64,000 nt of DNA from Patagioenas fasciata (taxonomy: Eukaryota > Chordata > Aves > Columbiformes > Columbidae). A program made the translations under genes and the position numbers. Each line of letters starts with the position of its first letter. Positions within the stretch are counted from its first letter, which is position 1. The notes beneath the pieces are model-generated. The model ran no database searches. It saw nothing but the letters and a program-made list of their open reading frames with translations, and was not told the origin of the DNA. The stretch is from NCBI RefSeq assembly GCF_037038585.1, contig NC_092524.1, forward strand, positions 70,518,552-70,582,551, written 5' to 3'. This document shows positions 28,501 to 34,666 of the stretch, in pieces.

Positions 28501-30996
28501 AATACCTGCACCAACAAAGGGAACGAGCTTGTGTGTGTACAAGTATACACACAAACTTAAGGGTTTTACACTACACCACCATTAACTCATGTTTCTTTCC
28601 ATTAGGACTTCATTAAAAACTGGTCGTCACAAAGCAGCACTGTTCATGACCTCATCCCATTCAGGAACAAGTTACTAAGAAACTAAGAAATAAATTCTGA
28701 ATACTAAAAGGTGGCAGTGAGGAAGTCTGTTCTGAAAAGGTCCACTGCCTTCAACTCACTCACCGGAGATCAAGTTATGATAAATTTAAAACCTGCCCAG
28801 TTAAAGACAAAACAAGACCCACCAAAAACCACAACCACACAGGCAGCTGCACCCTCAGGTCTTAAACACATGGATGGTTTACAAAGTATGTGTCCCAGAA
28901 CAGAACACTGACAGCATAAAAGGGACCTGAACACTTTCCCAAAGGTTCCTTCCCTTTGCAGCTGCCAACACGGTCAGGAAGTGGGAAAATCCAAACCCAG
29001 AACTGCTGTTTCCTACACTCTCCCAGTCAAATCAGACTGAGGAAGAAGAGCCACATAGACATTTGGCAAGCCCCAGGTTTTTCTACAGGTCAGCACGCTG
29101 CCAAGAAGTGCCAGCTCAGCCTTGCTCCAGAGCTCTGCCTTCCAGAGCTCTGCCCCCCCTGAACAGAACCAAACAGCTTTTGTGTTCAGGAAAATCCTCA
29201 CGGTCCACCAGGTACACTCAAACACAACTGTACAACAGAAGCCCTTTTCCCACTTTTGCATGCATCCCCTGGAATTTGGCTAGCCATTGTCAGGGACAGG
29301 TCACTAGCGCCAGATGTGACAAGTGCCTCTTTGAGTCCAGGTAACCTAAAAATAGATTATTTTTCTTTACATATGTTGTCTGGTTCCTGTGGTGTTAAAC
29401 CTGACATAAGGTGTCCTCAAATCTGCCTTCCCAGATTGACATACACATAAAGACCCTTGCACATAAAATACTAGCAGTATCAACCATACCTTGCAAATAC
29501 CTGTAAGTTAATAAGCCTTTGGCACCTTTCAAATCTCTCTTTAGAGCATGCCTTAGAATAAACGAGCCCAGTGAGCTACAAATACCTACCTGCTCCACAC
29601 TCCTTGTGAGAGGTACCTCGACTCCTGCTCCACCTTCCCCATCTCCAGCCTGCTCATTTTCCCAAGGCAGCTTGTTTTTTCCTTTACCCGCACTCAGGAC
29701 TCTTCTTGGACTTATTCCCTCATCAGCATATGCACCGTGGGAGCTGGAGTTGGGCACAGCATTGTCCTGCACGCGGTACCCACAGTAACTGTGTGCGCTC
29801 TGAGTCCTGTTGCCCATCAACAACCAGTCTGTATCTGCCCCGGGGGGCAAACATGAGTCCCTGTTGCGACCAGACGATGGCAAGGGCAAGGCATACTCTA
29901 CAAAGCCTTGGTCTACCAGCTTGGGCAAGGTCTTTCTGGCCAGCCTGGCCTGCACCGCGTGCATCACGCCATCCCCGTTCTCCTCAAGTTCCACAGCATC
30001 CACCGCCTTGAAGAGGAGGGCGGTTTTGCCCGGCCCCATGGAAGACGCCAGCACAGCGAATGCTTCCATGGCAGCGTGCCGGACCCTGCGCTTGCCGTCC
30101 AGCAGCGCTGGAGCCAGCCCAAACGCCAGCTTGGCCAAGTCCAGCTCCTCGCCCGGGTAGGTGAGGAGAGCCACGATGCAGATGTTGACCACCTCCTCGC
30201 GGACCTTGGAGTTCTTGTGCTGCAGGTACTCTTGCTGCAGCAGCAGGCGCAGCACGGGCTGCGGCCCCGCTGTCCGCATCAGCCGCAGGAGCAGGCGGTT
30301 GTACTCGCGCCGCACGGCCAGCTTGTTGTCTCCCAGCACTTTAGCAGCAGCCGACACCAGCGGTGTGAGGAAGGCCTGGACCCGGTCGCCCAGGCGCAGG
30401 GCCAGCAGGTGGATCACCTCCAGCGCCCCCAGCACCACCTTGAAGTTGGAGTCATCCAGGAGGGCGCAGAGGAGGCCGATGAGCCCCAAGAGGCCGGGGG
30501 CAGGTGCGGAGCCCACGGCGGCCTGGCTGGCGGCTCCGACCACCCTCTTCAGCTCCTCCACGGCCTGCGTGCGGCTGCGGTAGTCCTCCTGGTCCAGCAG
30601 GCGGGCGTGCAGCTCCGGCGGCAGCAGCCCGAACTTCAGGCCGGTGCCGCCGGGCTGGGCGGGGGGTGGCGCGTCCTCCCCGGGCGGCCGCGGGAAGGGC
30701 TCGGTGCCGGTCTCCTCCTCCTGCCGCTGCCAGGCCAGGCTGCGGGACAGCTCCCCGGGGCCGCGCCGGGCGGGGGGCGGCGTGAGGGCGCGCAGGGGGG
30801 CGGCGGGCGGGCGGACGGGGCGGCCGGGCAGGCGGCGCCGCCCGCGCGGGGCCGCTCCACACAGCGCCGGCCGCGGCCCCCACGGCAGCTCCGCGGCGGC
30901 GGTGTCTCCCTCCTGCCCCGCCGGCCGCTCGGGGCGCTGGGGAACGGGGCCGGGGCAGGGCGGGAGCCGCCGCTCGGGCCCCGCCGGGTGCTCCAT
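1434..30996 (-). CDS. TOGARAM1: TOGARAM1 gene, 5' part (16 coding exons, 3' end outside window)
   Basis: TOG array regulator of axonemal microtubules 1 (FAM179B, Crescerin-1). Family knowledge: a ciliary protein whose TOG domains (HEAT-repeat tubulin binders) promote microtubule polymerisation and set axoneme length; human mutations cause a Joubert-type ciliopathy. Seen here: 16 exons on the minus strand, all with GT donors and AG acceptors and compatible phases, at 29590-30996, 21622-21778, 20221-20352, 19257-19553, 18548-18801, 16689-16906, 15503-15603, 12597-12695, 12041-12168, 9888-10026, 8597-8750, 6491-6596, 5856-6091, 2690-2848, 1774-1900 and 1434-1552. They sum to 3,833 nt (about 1,277 codons). 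Order along the protein: Pro/Arg-rich N-terminus, TOG2 (about residues 120-365), a long poorly conserved linker, and TOG3 (about 990-1238). TOG4 and the stop codon must lie left of the window. A mammalian-type TOG1 is not recognisable. The gene is divergent from KLHL28. Confidence 0.95.
1774..1900 (-). CDS. TOGARAM1: TOGARAM1 coding exon 15 (end of TOG3)
   Basis: The acceptor is GTTCCCTGCAG before GTATTACGG and the donor is AAAAG|GTACGT; phase 2 in, phase 0 out. It reads YYGRKMLFIMMTHPDFDK, then LEKYVPPKDLPYIKESV, almost identical to human YYGRKMLFFMMCHPNFEK and LEKYVPSKDLPYIKDSV. Confidence 0.96.
2440..2680 (+). mobile_element. CR1 LINE 3' fragment
   Basis: The sequence shows the standard CR1 tail: a segment containing ATTGGAACAGGCTGCCCAGG, then TGGAGTCACCATCCCTGGAG, and the terminal GGTCTTTTCCAACC. 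Plus orientation, thus antisense to TOGARAM1. It lies in the intron after exon 14 and ends at that exon's donor. The terminal octamer repeat is degraded. Confidence 0.85.
2690..2848 (-). CDS. TOGARAM1: TOGARAM1 coding exon 14 (TOG3)
   Basis: The acceptor is TTCCCCGCAG before CCACCTGC and the donor is ACAAG|GTGAGT; phase 2 in and out. It reads SHLHSAVRRCTAQHLAD, GPERVLAGTK and ARFAQDSSQQTR, matching human IAVRRCMAQHLSD, EPERILSGTK and AKFAQDSSQETR. A CR1 LINE tail in the opposite orientation ends about 10 bp beyond the donor. Confidence 0.95.
2849..5855. other. TOGARAM1 intron 13
   Basis: About 3 kb. Contains a GC-rich patch near 4380-4560 and, at 5230-5362 on the plus strand, a short Lys/Glu-rich open frame (MHQKLEQLMVEVRKKTEA) that may be a fragment of an old retro-copied or transposon gene; I cannot identify it. 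Nothing else recognised. Confidence 0.4.
5856..6091 (-). CDS. TOGARAM1: TOGARAM1 coding exon 13 (TOG3)
   Basis: The acceptor is CTGTGTGCAG before GTCAAGAA and the donor is CAAAG|GTAATT; phase 0 in, phase 2 out. It reads VKNLRSGVSRAAVVCLGDLF, VKVLLHKAGESNTFLRE and NVTPARALCSLINGGQ, about 85-90 percent like the human exon by eye. Central HEAT repeats of TOG3, the best conserved stretch in the window. Confidence 0.97.
6491..6596 (-). CDS. TOGARAM1: TOGARAM1 coding exon 12 (TOG3)
   Basis: The acceptor is TTGCACAG before GGAGAAG and the donor is GAAGAG|GTTACA; phase 2 in, phase 0 out. It reads EKKIEGLNLVRCLSAYH and KLHETSLAVAEE, nearly identical to human EKKIEGLNFIRCLAAFH and KLHETNFAVVQE. First HEAT repeats of TOG3. 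Confidence 0.95.
6853..7415. repeat. 51-bp minisatellite, about 11 copies
   Basis: Unit of 51 bp beginning ATGAGCCCTTGGCCAGGCTG and ending in a GGTGGCACAGAAAG-type segment, repeated 11 times with few substitutions. Because 51 is a multiple of three and the unit lacks stops, several frames on both strands are open (for example a 17-residue repeat MSPWPGCGALGGTESGA). It lies in TOGARAM1 intron 11, 260 bp from exon 12. No sign that it is translated. Confidence 0.97.
7455..7860 (+). mobile_element. Solo LTR of an endogenous retrovirus, copy 1
   Basis: About 400 bp that recurs at 45.77-46.16 kb. It has a TATA box (TATAAA, 7709-7714) and, 18 bp on, a polyadenylation signal (AATAAA, 7727-7732), the arrangement of U3/R in a retroviral LTR. 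A 160-bp core from about 7575 to 7735 differs from copy 2 at only a few positions. No gag, pol or env sequence adjoins it, so it is read as a solo LTR. Exact ends are uncertain, because target-site duplications were not resolved. Confidence 0.65.
7960..8490 (+). mobile_element. CR1 LINE 3' fragment, about 530 bp
   Basis: Long CR1 tail: AGAAGGACAGGGAACTGCTG, AAGATGCTGAAGGGAGTGGA, CTCCATGGGGGGATTGCA, and a terminal TGATTCTGTGATC octamer repeat. Plus orientation, in TOGARAM1 intron 11, following the LTR almost directly. Confidence 0.93.
8597..8750 (-). CDS. TOGARAM1: TOGARAM1 coding exon 11 (start of TOG3)
   Basis: The acceptor is GCGATGCGCAG before GTGAAACTC and the donor is GACTG|GTACGT; phase 1 in, phase 2 out. 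It encodes SETPPGARG, then SPEMLAPWELQPLARPE and ALALLAGEDW, matching human SPEIMDLSELRPFSKPE and ALRLLADEDW. The final Trp codon, split by the intron, is the conserved first-HEAT-loop tryptophan that TOG domains use to contact tubulin. A CR1 tail lies about 100 bp further into the following intron. Confidence 0.93.
9888..10026 (-). CDS. TOGARAM1: TOGARAM1 coding exon 10 (charged coiled-coil-like segment)
   Basis: The acceptor is CATGTTCGCAG before GTCAAAG and the donor is GAAA|GTGAGG; phase 0 in, phase 1 out. It encodes VKVALSKSAQEKMRRRREEE followed by a Glu/Lys run and NPWDRRKL, matching human AKVSISKSTYNKMRQKRKEE and NSWERMR. A highly charged, probably helical spacer before TOG3. Confidence 0.9.
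10880..11122 (+). mobile_element. CR1 LINE 3' fragment
   Basis: Same subfamily as the copy at 2440-2680, with an intact terminus TTCTATGATTCTAT. In TOGARAM1 intron 9, plus orientation, 130 bp from an oppositely oriented CR1. Confidence 0.93.
11250..11905 (-). mobile_element. CR1 LINE 3' fragment, about 650 bp
   Basis: Minus-strand CR1: it begins on the plus strand with ACAGAGTCACAGAATGCTAG (the complement of the CR1 tail) and continues through the same blocks as the 7960-8490 copy in reverse order. It ends about 135 bp before exon 9. With the preceding plus-strand CR1 it forms a tail-to-tail pair that could fold as an imperfect inverted repeat only where they share the last tens of bases. 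Confidence 0.92.
12041..12168 (-). CDS. TOGARAM1: TOGARAM1 coding exon 9 (linker)
   Basis: The acceptor is GTGCCTTGCAG before GTGTTTTTGG and the donor is AGACAG|GTGAGG; phase 1 in, phase 0 out. It begins GVFGSPPGARAP, matching human GVFGSLSSAPAT, and ends HPENQRQ where human has ENEKDA. It is GC-rich and about 18 codons shorter than the human counterpart. Confidence 0.85.
12597..12695 (-). CDS. TOGARAM1: TOGARAM1 coding exon 8 (linker)
   Basis: The acceptor is TGATTTCTTTAAG before GTCTTGCG and the donor is AAAG|GTATTG; phase 1 in and out, 99 nt. The only strongly conserved part is its end, REDAVAVVGKG against human SEDSVVVVGKG. The exon is too short to appear as a long open frame, but its phase fits both neighbours. 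Confidence 0.85.
12696..15502. other. TOGARAM1 intron 7
   Basis: About 2.8 kb, no repeat recognised. A minus-strand frame at 14659-15141 shows a faint resemblance to the linker but has no phase-compatible donor, and is not needed, as exons 7 and 8 join in phase. Confidence 0.5.
15503..15603 (-). CDS. TOGARAM1: TOGARAM1 coding exon 7 (linker)
   Basis: The acceptor is TGTTTTAACAG before GTCAGACG and the donor is ACAG|GTATTT; phase 2 in, phase 1 out, 101 nt. It reads SDAFPLLGSKPQPARTSS and matches human SDIFPTFGSKPCPTRLSS. It is a linker piece with no domain. Confidence 0.88.
16086..16690. repeat. 43-bp minisatellite, about 14 copies, ending at the exon 6 donor
   Basis: Unit of 43 bp: GCACTCCCGTGGAAGGAGCA followed by a GGGGCAGAGGCTGGGTGGGAGTT-type segment, about 14 copies with under 5 percent variation by eye. 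The plus strand is G-rich, so the TOGARAM1 transcript is C-rich here. The last partial unit (16681-16688, GCACTCAC) is the complement of the GTGAGTGC donor of exon 6. 43 is not a multiple of three, so each long open frame cycles through all three frames. Confidence 0.97.
16689..16906 (-). CDS. TOGARAM1: TOGARAM1 coding exon 6 (basic/Ser-rich linker)
   Basis: The acceptor is CCCCATTTAG before ATGCAGAAC; phase 0 in, phase 2 out. It encodes LRSVRNSAAKKRAKLSSS and VSDLESPDS, almost identical to human LRSLRNSAAKKRAKLSGS and TSDLESPDS; the KKRAK cluster could be a nuclear-localisation or microtubule-contact patch. The exon ends GRRI at ATCGC|GTGAGT. That donor is part of the last, partial unit of a 43-bp minisatellite that fills the next 600 bp of the intron. 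Confidence 0.93.
16907..18547. other. TOGARAM1 intron 5
   Basis: About 1.6 kb. Contains a short CR1 tail near its right end (18300-18420). Nothing else recognised; long plus-strand frames around 17.0-18.0 kb lack any recognised domain. Confidence 0.5.
18330..18420 (+). mobile_element. CR1-like LINE tail, short fragment
   Basis: Ends with GGTCCCTTCCAACCTGGGAT followed by TCTATGACC, the standard CR1 3' terminus, in plus orientation. Only the last about 90 bp is clear. Confidence 0.75.
18548..18801 (-). CDS. TOGARAM1: TOGARAM1 coding exon 5 (linker)
   Basis: The acceptor is GTGCTCCGCAG before GGCAGGAC and the donor is GAAGAG|GTTGGT; phase 1 in, phase 0 out. It encodes the polyproline segment ARPVPPIPR, conserved with human TKPVPPIPR and a possible SH3 or WW ligand, followed by the acidic stretch LSELNVDDEEVDQEE. 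The DNA is much richer in GC than the mammalian counterpart. Confidence 0.9.
19257..19553 (-). CDS. TOGARAM1: TOGARAM1 coding exon 4 (linker)
   Basis: The acceptor follows a good pyrimidine tract (TTCGTTCTCTTTGCTCAG) and the donor is ACAG|GTAGGA; phase 1 in and out. It encodes a Ser/Pro-rich linker with the conserved core SSSWPLKSFEGLPKPS, nearly identical to human SNSWPLKSFEGLSKPS, and ends near KPADSTG. The Ser-Pro pairs before the core look like candidate phosphorylation sites, which is inference only. Confidence 0.92.
20221..20352 (-). CDS. TOGARAM1: TOGARAM1 coding exon 3 (linker)
   Basis: The acceptor is CTTTCGGAAG before GTGCTCTG and the donor is AAAG|GTAGGT; phase 1 in and out, 132 nt. 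It encodes HQPQVSGKCGTLGYSQ, then SGSVDSLQFLG, then CQQDK, which aligns in order with the human linker (HQTNLSGKCAQLGFSQ, GSVGSDLQFLG, HQEK). It is a short exon (43 complete codons). The adenine-ending acceptor tract is modest, but similarity and phase leave little doubt. Confidence 0.87.
20418..20463. repeat. Dispersed short repeat, copy A
   Basis: Contains TTTAATAGTGAATTGAGACT followed by CTTTATCTAACTTCC. The same segment, with a two-base difference, occurs at 24372-24412. Probably a fragment of an old interspersed element. Element type not identified. Confidence 0.7.
21622..21778 (-). CDS. TOGARAM1: TOGARAM1 coding exon 2 (linker)
   Basis: The acceptor is CCCTGCAG before GTCTCC and the donor is GCTG|GTACGT; phase 0 in, phase 1 out. 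It encodes a linker segment beginning VSTCSDFLHAAKL and containing CSRKRASRSLLQN, matching the human segment YDFIPSAKL...SRKRVSRNLFQN. The two joins match the flanking exons in phase. No domain; presumably disordered. Confidence 0.88.
22830..22930. repeat. 23-bp tandem repeat, 4 copies
   Basis: Unit of the form TATCTCGGTGGGGACTGACT plus TCC, four imperfect copies, one with a 4-bp insertion (TATC). Intronic. Confidence 0.85.
24372..24412. repeat. Dispersed short repeat, copy B
   Basis: Second copy of the segment at 20418-20463 in the same orientation, about 4 kb apart, inside TOGARAM1 intron 1. Flanks differ. Confidence 0.7.
29590..30996 (-). CDS. TOGARAM1: TOGARAM1 coding exon 1 (start codon, TOG2)
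   Basis: The exon encodes residues 1-469. The start chosen is the ATG at 30996-30994 (protein begins MEHPAG), with G at -3 and G at +4, a good Kozak context; the frame stays open further upstream into the CpG island, so an earlier start cannot be excluded. Residues 1-119 are Pro/Arg/Ala-rich with no clear fold. Residues about 120-365 form TOG2, opening with LKFGLLPPELHARLL and containing DDSNFKVV, SKVREEVVNICI and GKRRVRHAAMEAFAVLASS, typical HEAT helices with basic intra-HEAT loops. The linker then carries the conserved segments GADTDWLL, GNRTQSAH and RRVLSAGKGKNKLPWENEQ. The exon ends VEQ at CAG|GTAGGT in phase 0, as in the human gene. In human the same exon also encodes TOG1 before TOG2; that domain is not visible here. 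Confidence 0.95.
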
Positions 30997-31700
30997 GGCG
31001 CGGGGCGCAGCGCTGGAGCCGCGGCCATGGGCGGCCGGACCCGCCCCGGCAACGCCGCGCGCCACAACACCGCTGTCGCCAGGGGCCGGCGCGCGGCGCG
31101 CCTGCGCGGCACCGCCCACGACGCGGCGGGCGGGGGGGACCGGCGCACGTCTGACCGCTCCCTCACGTCGCCCCCGACGCTGCTGAGCGCGGATGCGCCG
31201 CTGCACACCAGAAAGCCGCGGGGCGGGAGCGGGAGGTGCCTGGGCTGCCCCGCCGGTGGAGCGGAGCCACGTTCTCCCCCTCCCGCGGTGTGGGAAGTGG
31301 CACCACCCGGGCTCGGGGGTTGTGGGTGCGCGGCGCTTCCCCGGCGCTGATTGGCAGAGGGCGCGGGGCGGTGGCGCCCGGAAGTGACGCCGCGCTGCCG
31401 GGCGCTGGCGGAGAAGCGGAGCGAGCGGCGGTTCGGCGGGCCGGGCCTCGGCGCGGCCTGTGCCCCCGCCCGCAGGTCAGACCGGCCCGCCCGGCCCCCC
31501 CGGCCCCGCGCGCTGCCAGGAGCGGTCCCGCAACTGTTCGTGGGGCGGGGGGGAGGGGAGGGCTGTGTCCGTGCTCGGTGTGTGGCGGGCGGTGGGCTGG
31601 GGGCGGCGGGCGCGGGTGTGCGGGGACATGCCCCGAGAAACGGGCCGGGCTGGAGCTGCCGCACAAGGGCGCGGGGAGCGTGACATTTCACCAGCAAGGC
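30450..31700. promoter_or_regulatory. CpG island with divergent TOGARAM1/KLHL28 promoter
   Basis: A very GC- and CpG-rich stretch spans TOGARAM1 exon 1 and the 5' side of KLHL28. Between the TOGARAM1 ATG (30996) and the likely KLHL28 first exon lies an inverted CCAAT box (GCTGATTGGC, 31346-31355) and a composite ETS/CRE site (CCGGAAGTGACGC, 31378-31390), a pair often found in TATA-less bidirectional promoters (NF-Y, GABP/ELK, CREB/ATF). No TATA box is seen. Transcription starts are inferred to lie at about 31.0-31.3 kb (minus) and 31.39-31.45 kb (plus). Confidence 0.75.
31395..31475 (+). other. KLHL28: Candidate non-coding first exon of KLHL28
   Basis: Follows the ETS/CRE site and ends at a fair donor, CCGCAG|GTCAGA (after 31475). 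KLHL28 coding begins precisely at an acceptor (33768), so an upstream non-coding exon must exist; this is the best candidate by position. Other GT sites in the island are possible. Confidence 0.4.
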
Positions 31701-33767
31701 AGCTGGTGCTGGGAAGTGATTTCTTGCAGGTTCTTTGGCGTGCGGAGGCGGGTTTGGCGGTGTGCGCCGTGCGGAGCTGATGGGAGCCCGGCGCGGGGCT
31801 CTCGGGTTCGGAGCCCGGGACGGGCACAACCGGCCCCGCAGCTTGTTGCCCGCGAGCGTTTTGCAGCCGAAATGAGGAACTGGCGAGCGCTTCAGTTCTG
31901 TCCTAAACAGAAACGTGTCAGCGGCTCTTCCTGCTGCTGTCGTGTGAGGGGAATGCCGGGTTCTCCCTCACTGACCGGGGGGTTAGAAGAGAAAATACCT
32001 TCAGTAAGCGAGCTTAGTTATTTACATGTCTGGTTAGCCCTTTGATTTCCATTATCTCCCTACTGTCCAAGATAAGTGCTACCTACAGGCTGTGGCAAGG
32101 ATCTGATAGCCCAGAGCCCCGTTTGATTAGTGTTGTGGGCACAAACCGTTTCCTAGATTACGTTCTTCAGGCCTGGTTGGTGTTCCAGCTTCTGATTTCT
32201 CATTCAGCAATAAACCAAACACATGCAACCACGCGGGGTGGACGAGCATCGCCACGCAGGAGGCCTGCGAGGTGCAACAGGAGGCACCTCTGCCCAGATG
32301 GGACCAGAAGTTTTGGTTTTGTGGAATAGCTTAAAAGTTATTATTTAGAACTGTTTTTATGAGTTTTGCATCTGAACTGTATCCGTTCCTTTTTCCTGCC
32401 ATGTGATGTTGCCTTGTGTTTTATGATTTGTGCATATACGTACAATAAGTTATGAACTGAGCACAGCCACAGAAGGAAAATAAAGTGGCTTAGCTGCTGA
32501 ACAGCTCTTTTTTCCCCCCGTTTAATTTGTGCTGCAAAAATGTTATGTGGAAGATGTTGTATGGAATCTTGCCTTTTGCAGATCTGCTTAAAGTACTTTC
32601 TTTTAGAGATTTTTTTTCTTCCAGTATAGGGTTATAATAGGAGAGGGATGAGCTTATCTTTTAATGGATAAGAGGTTTTCTATCCCTAGTGCTAAGCCTT
32701 CAGTTCTCTGTCAGTGCTATTATGTTCTGTTGGCAACTAATTTTATTCTTTCAGATTAAGCACTTTGTAAGTGGGCTCACTGCAAATTACATGACAGTTA
32801 AGGAGCTGCAAAAGTGATGAACTTCTTAGTAACGATAAAAGAAGTGAGATATTGCAGTTTGTGTAGTCATTTAGCAAATCACAATTAAATCAGCTTTTCA
32901 GTTCAGAAGTTGGGTGGTTGCCATGTAGAACAATAGTTGCATCTCCTTGTGGTCCAGGATCGTGACACGTTCACAGCCTCCACCCTCTCCCTGGTATAAT
33001 AATTCAGTGTCAATAAAGAGCTAAGATGCTTCTCCAGCAGGTAGTGGTGGGCAGCACCACTGGAATTTTTATGAGACTGAAATTAGAGCAGGTATCCTAC
33101 TGCTTTCAGTTCTCAAGATGCAAACTGAATCTTTTTAGAAGATGCATTTGGGGGTTTTGTGGAGCTGCAGCCCAGGGCTCCGTGGGACTTTTCTGCCTCT
33201 TTGTGCAGCGGGGGTGGAACGGGGAGCTGGTCCCTGCTGCGTGGGAAGCACAGCAGGGCCTGCCTGCCCCACAGCCGGCCGGGCAGGCTGGGACGTCCGC
33301 AGCAGGAAGGGGTGTCAGGACTTGCAAAACTTTGTCTCACACAAGCCAATTCTACTCTTTATTTATCTCTGTTTAGCTTTATTTCAGTTCCTGTTCAGTT
33401 CTGTCACATATCTGATGTAGAATCCTATAATGTGTTCAACGCTTCAGATAATATACATCTTACTCCAGAACAGAAAAATAAAAAGGGGGGAGTTTGTTTG
33501 GATTGGTATGGTTTGGATTTTAAGTCAAGGATTAATATAGCATACATTATTAATAAACATTTGATTGTCCTGGATTTAACTTGCATGAAAAAGCATAGCG
33601 CACAAGGGCCAAAAAAGTAAATTGGAAAGTAATAAATCTAATTAAGGTAAAGGCAAAAATGGAAAAATATTTTTTAAATGTTATGTGTGGCATGTCGAAG
33701 TAGCATGAGTAATGAAGCTGTAGAGCTGGAGCCCTGAGTAACGCGTTGAAAATTCTGTTTGTCACAG
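31476..33767. other. KLHL28 intron 1
   Basis: GC-rich for the first 400 bp, then AT-rich. No repeat or further exon recognised. Ends with the acceptor TTCTGTTTGTCACAG. Confidence 0.55.
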
Positions 33768-34666
33768 ATGGACCAGTCGTCTCCAACCTACATGCTCGCC
33801 AACTTAACCCACTTGCATTCCGAACAGCTCCTGCAAGGCTTGAACCTCCTTCGCCAGCATCACGAGCTCTGTGACATTATCCTGCGGGTGGGCGATGTCA
33901 AGATCCACGCCCACAAAGTGGTGCTCGCCAGCATCAGCCCCTACTTCAAAGCCATGTTCACTGGGAACCTGTCGGAGAAGGAGAACGCGGAGGTGGAGTT
34001 CCAGTGCGTGGACGAGGCGGCTCTGCAGGCCATCGTGGAGTACGCCTACACCGGCACCGTCTTCATCTCGCAAGACACGGTCGAGTCGCTTCTTCCGGCT
34101 GCCAACCTGCTCCAGATCAAACTGGTCGTGAAGGAGTGCTGCGCGTTTCTCGAAAGCCAGCTCGACCCTGGCAACTGCATCGGGATTTCTCGTTTTGCAG
34201 AGACGTACGGCTGCCACGACCTCTACCTGGCTGCTAACAAGTACATCTGTCAAAACTTTGAAGATGTTTGTCAGACGGAAGAATTTTTTGAGCTTACGCA
34301 TTCGGAGTTGGATGAAATTGTTTCCAATGACTGCTTGAATGTCGTGACAGAAGAAACTGTTTTTTATGCACTAGAGTCCTGGATCAAATACGACGTGCAG
34401 GAGCGGCAGAAGTACTTAGCGCAGCTGCTGCATTGCGTGCGGTTACCGCTGCTGAGCGTTAAGTTTCTTACGCGGTTATACGAAGCAAACCATCTCATTC
34501 GTGATGACCACACGTGTAAACATCTGCTAAACGAGGCCCTAAAATACCACTTCATGCCCGAACACAGACTGTCCCACCAGACCATGCTGATGACACGACC
34601 TCGCTGTGCTCCTAAAGTTCTGTGTGCTGTGGGAGGAAAAGCTGGGCTGTTTGCATGTTTGGAAAG
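33768..34666 (+). CDS. KLHL28: KLHL28 coding exon 1 (BTB, BACK, first Kelch strand)
   Basis: Residues 1-299. The protein starts MDQSSPTYMLANLTHLHSEQ. The BTB core reads CDIILRVGDVKIHAHKVVLA and SPYFKAMFTGNLSEKE, the BACK domain includes NCIGISRFAETYGC and WIKYDVQERQKYL. The exon closes with VLCAVGGKAGLFACLE, the first Gly-Gly Kelch signature. Donor GAAAG|GTAAGT, phase 2. Nearly identical to the mammalian protein, with synonymous GC3-rich codons in the BTB part. Confidence 0.98.

Larger units (their letters stand above)
21779..29589. other. TOGARAM1 intron 1
   Basis: About 7.8 kb, moderately AT-rich. Holds a four-copy 23-bp tandem repeat (22.83-22.93 kb) and one copy of a short dispersed segment at 24.37-24.41 kb. 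A minus-strand frame near 28330-28554 reads protein-like in part (FTQTPEEICIFELMDPATKL) but matches no family known to me. No other exon or element supported. Confidence 0.5.

Noticed and set aside
28330..28554. Protein-looking minus-strand frame with FTQTPEEICIFELMDPATKL
   Set aside because: No family recognised, no good acceptor and donor pair, and no gap in TOGARAM1 for it to fill.
33759..33767. Upstream ATG giving KLHL28 three extra residues (MSQ)
   Set aside because: Those bases are the splice acceptor (GTCACAG); the conserved start is the next ATG at 33768.
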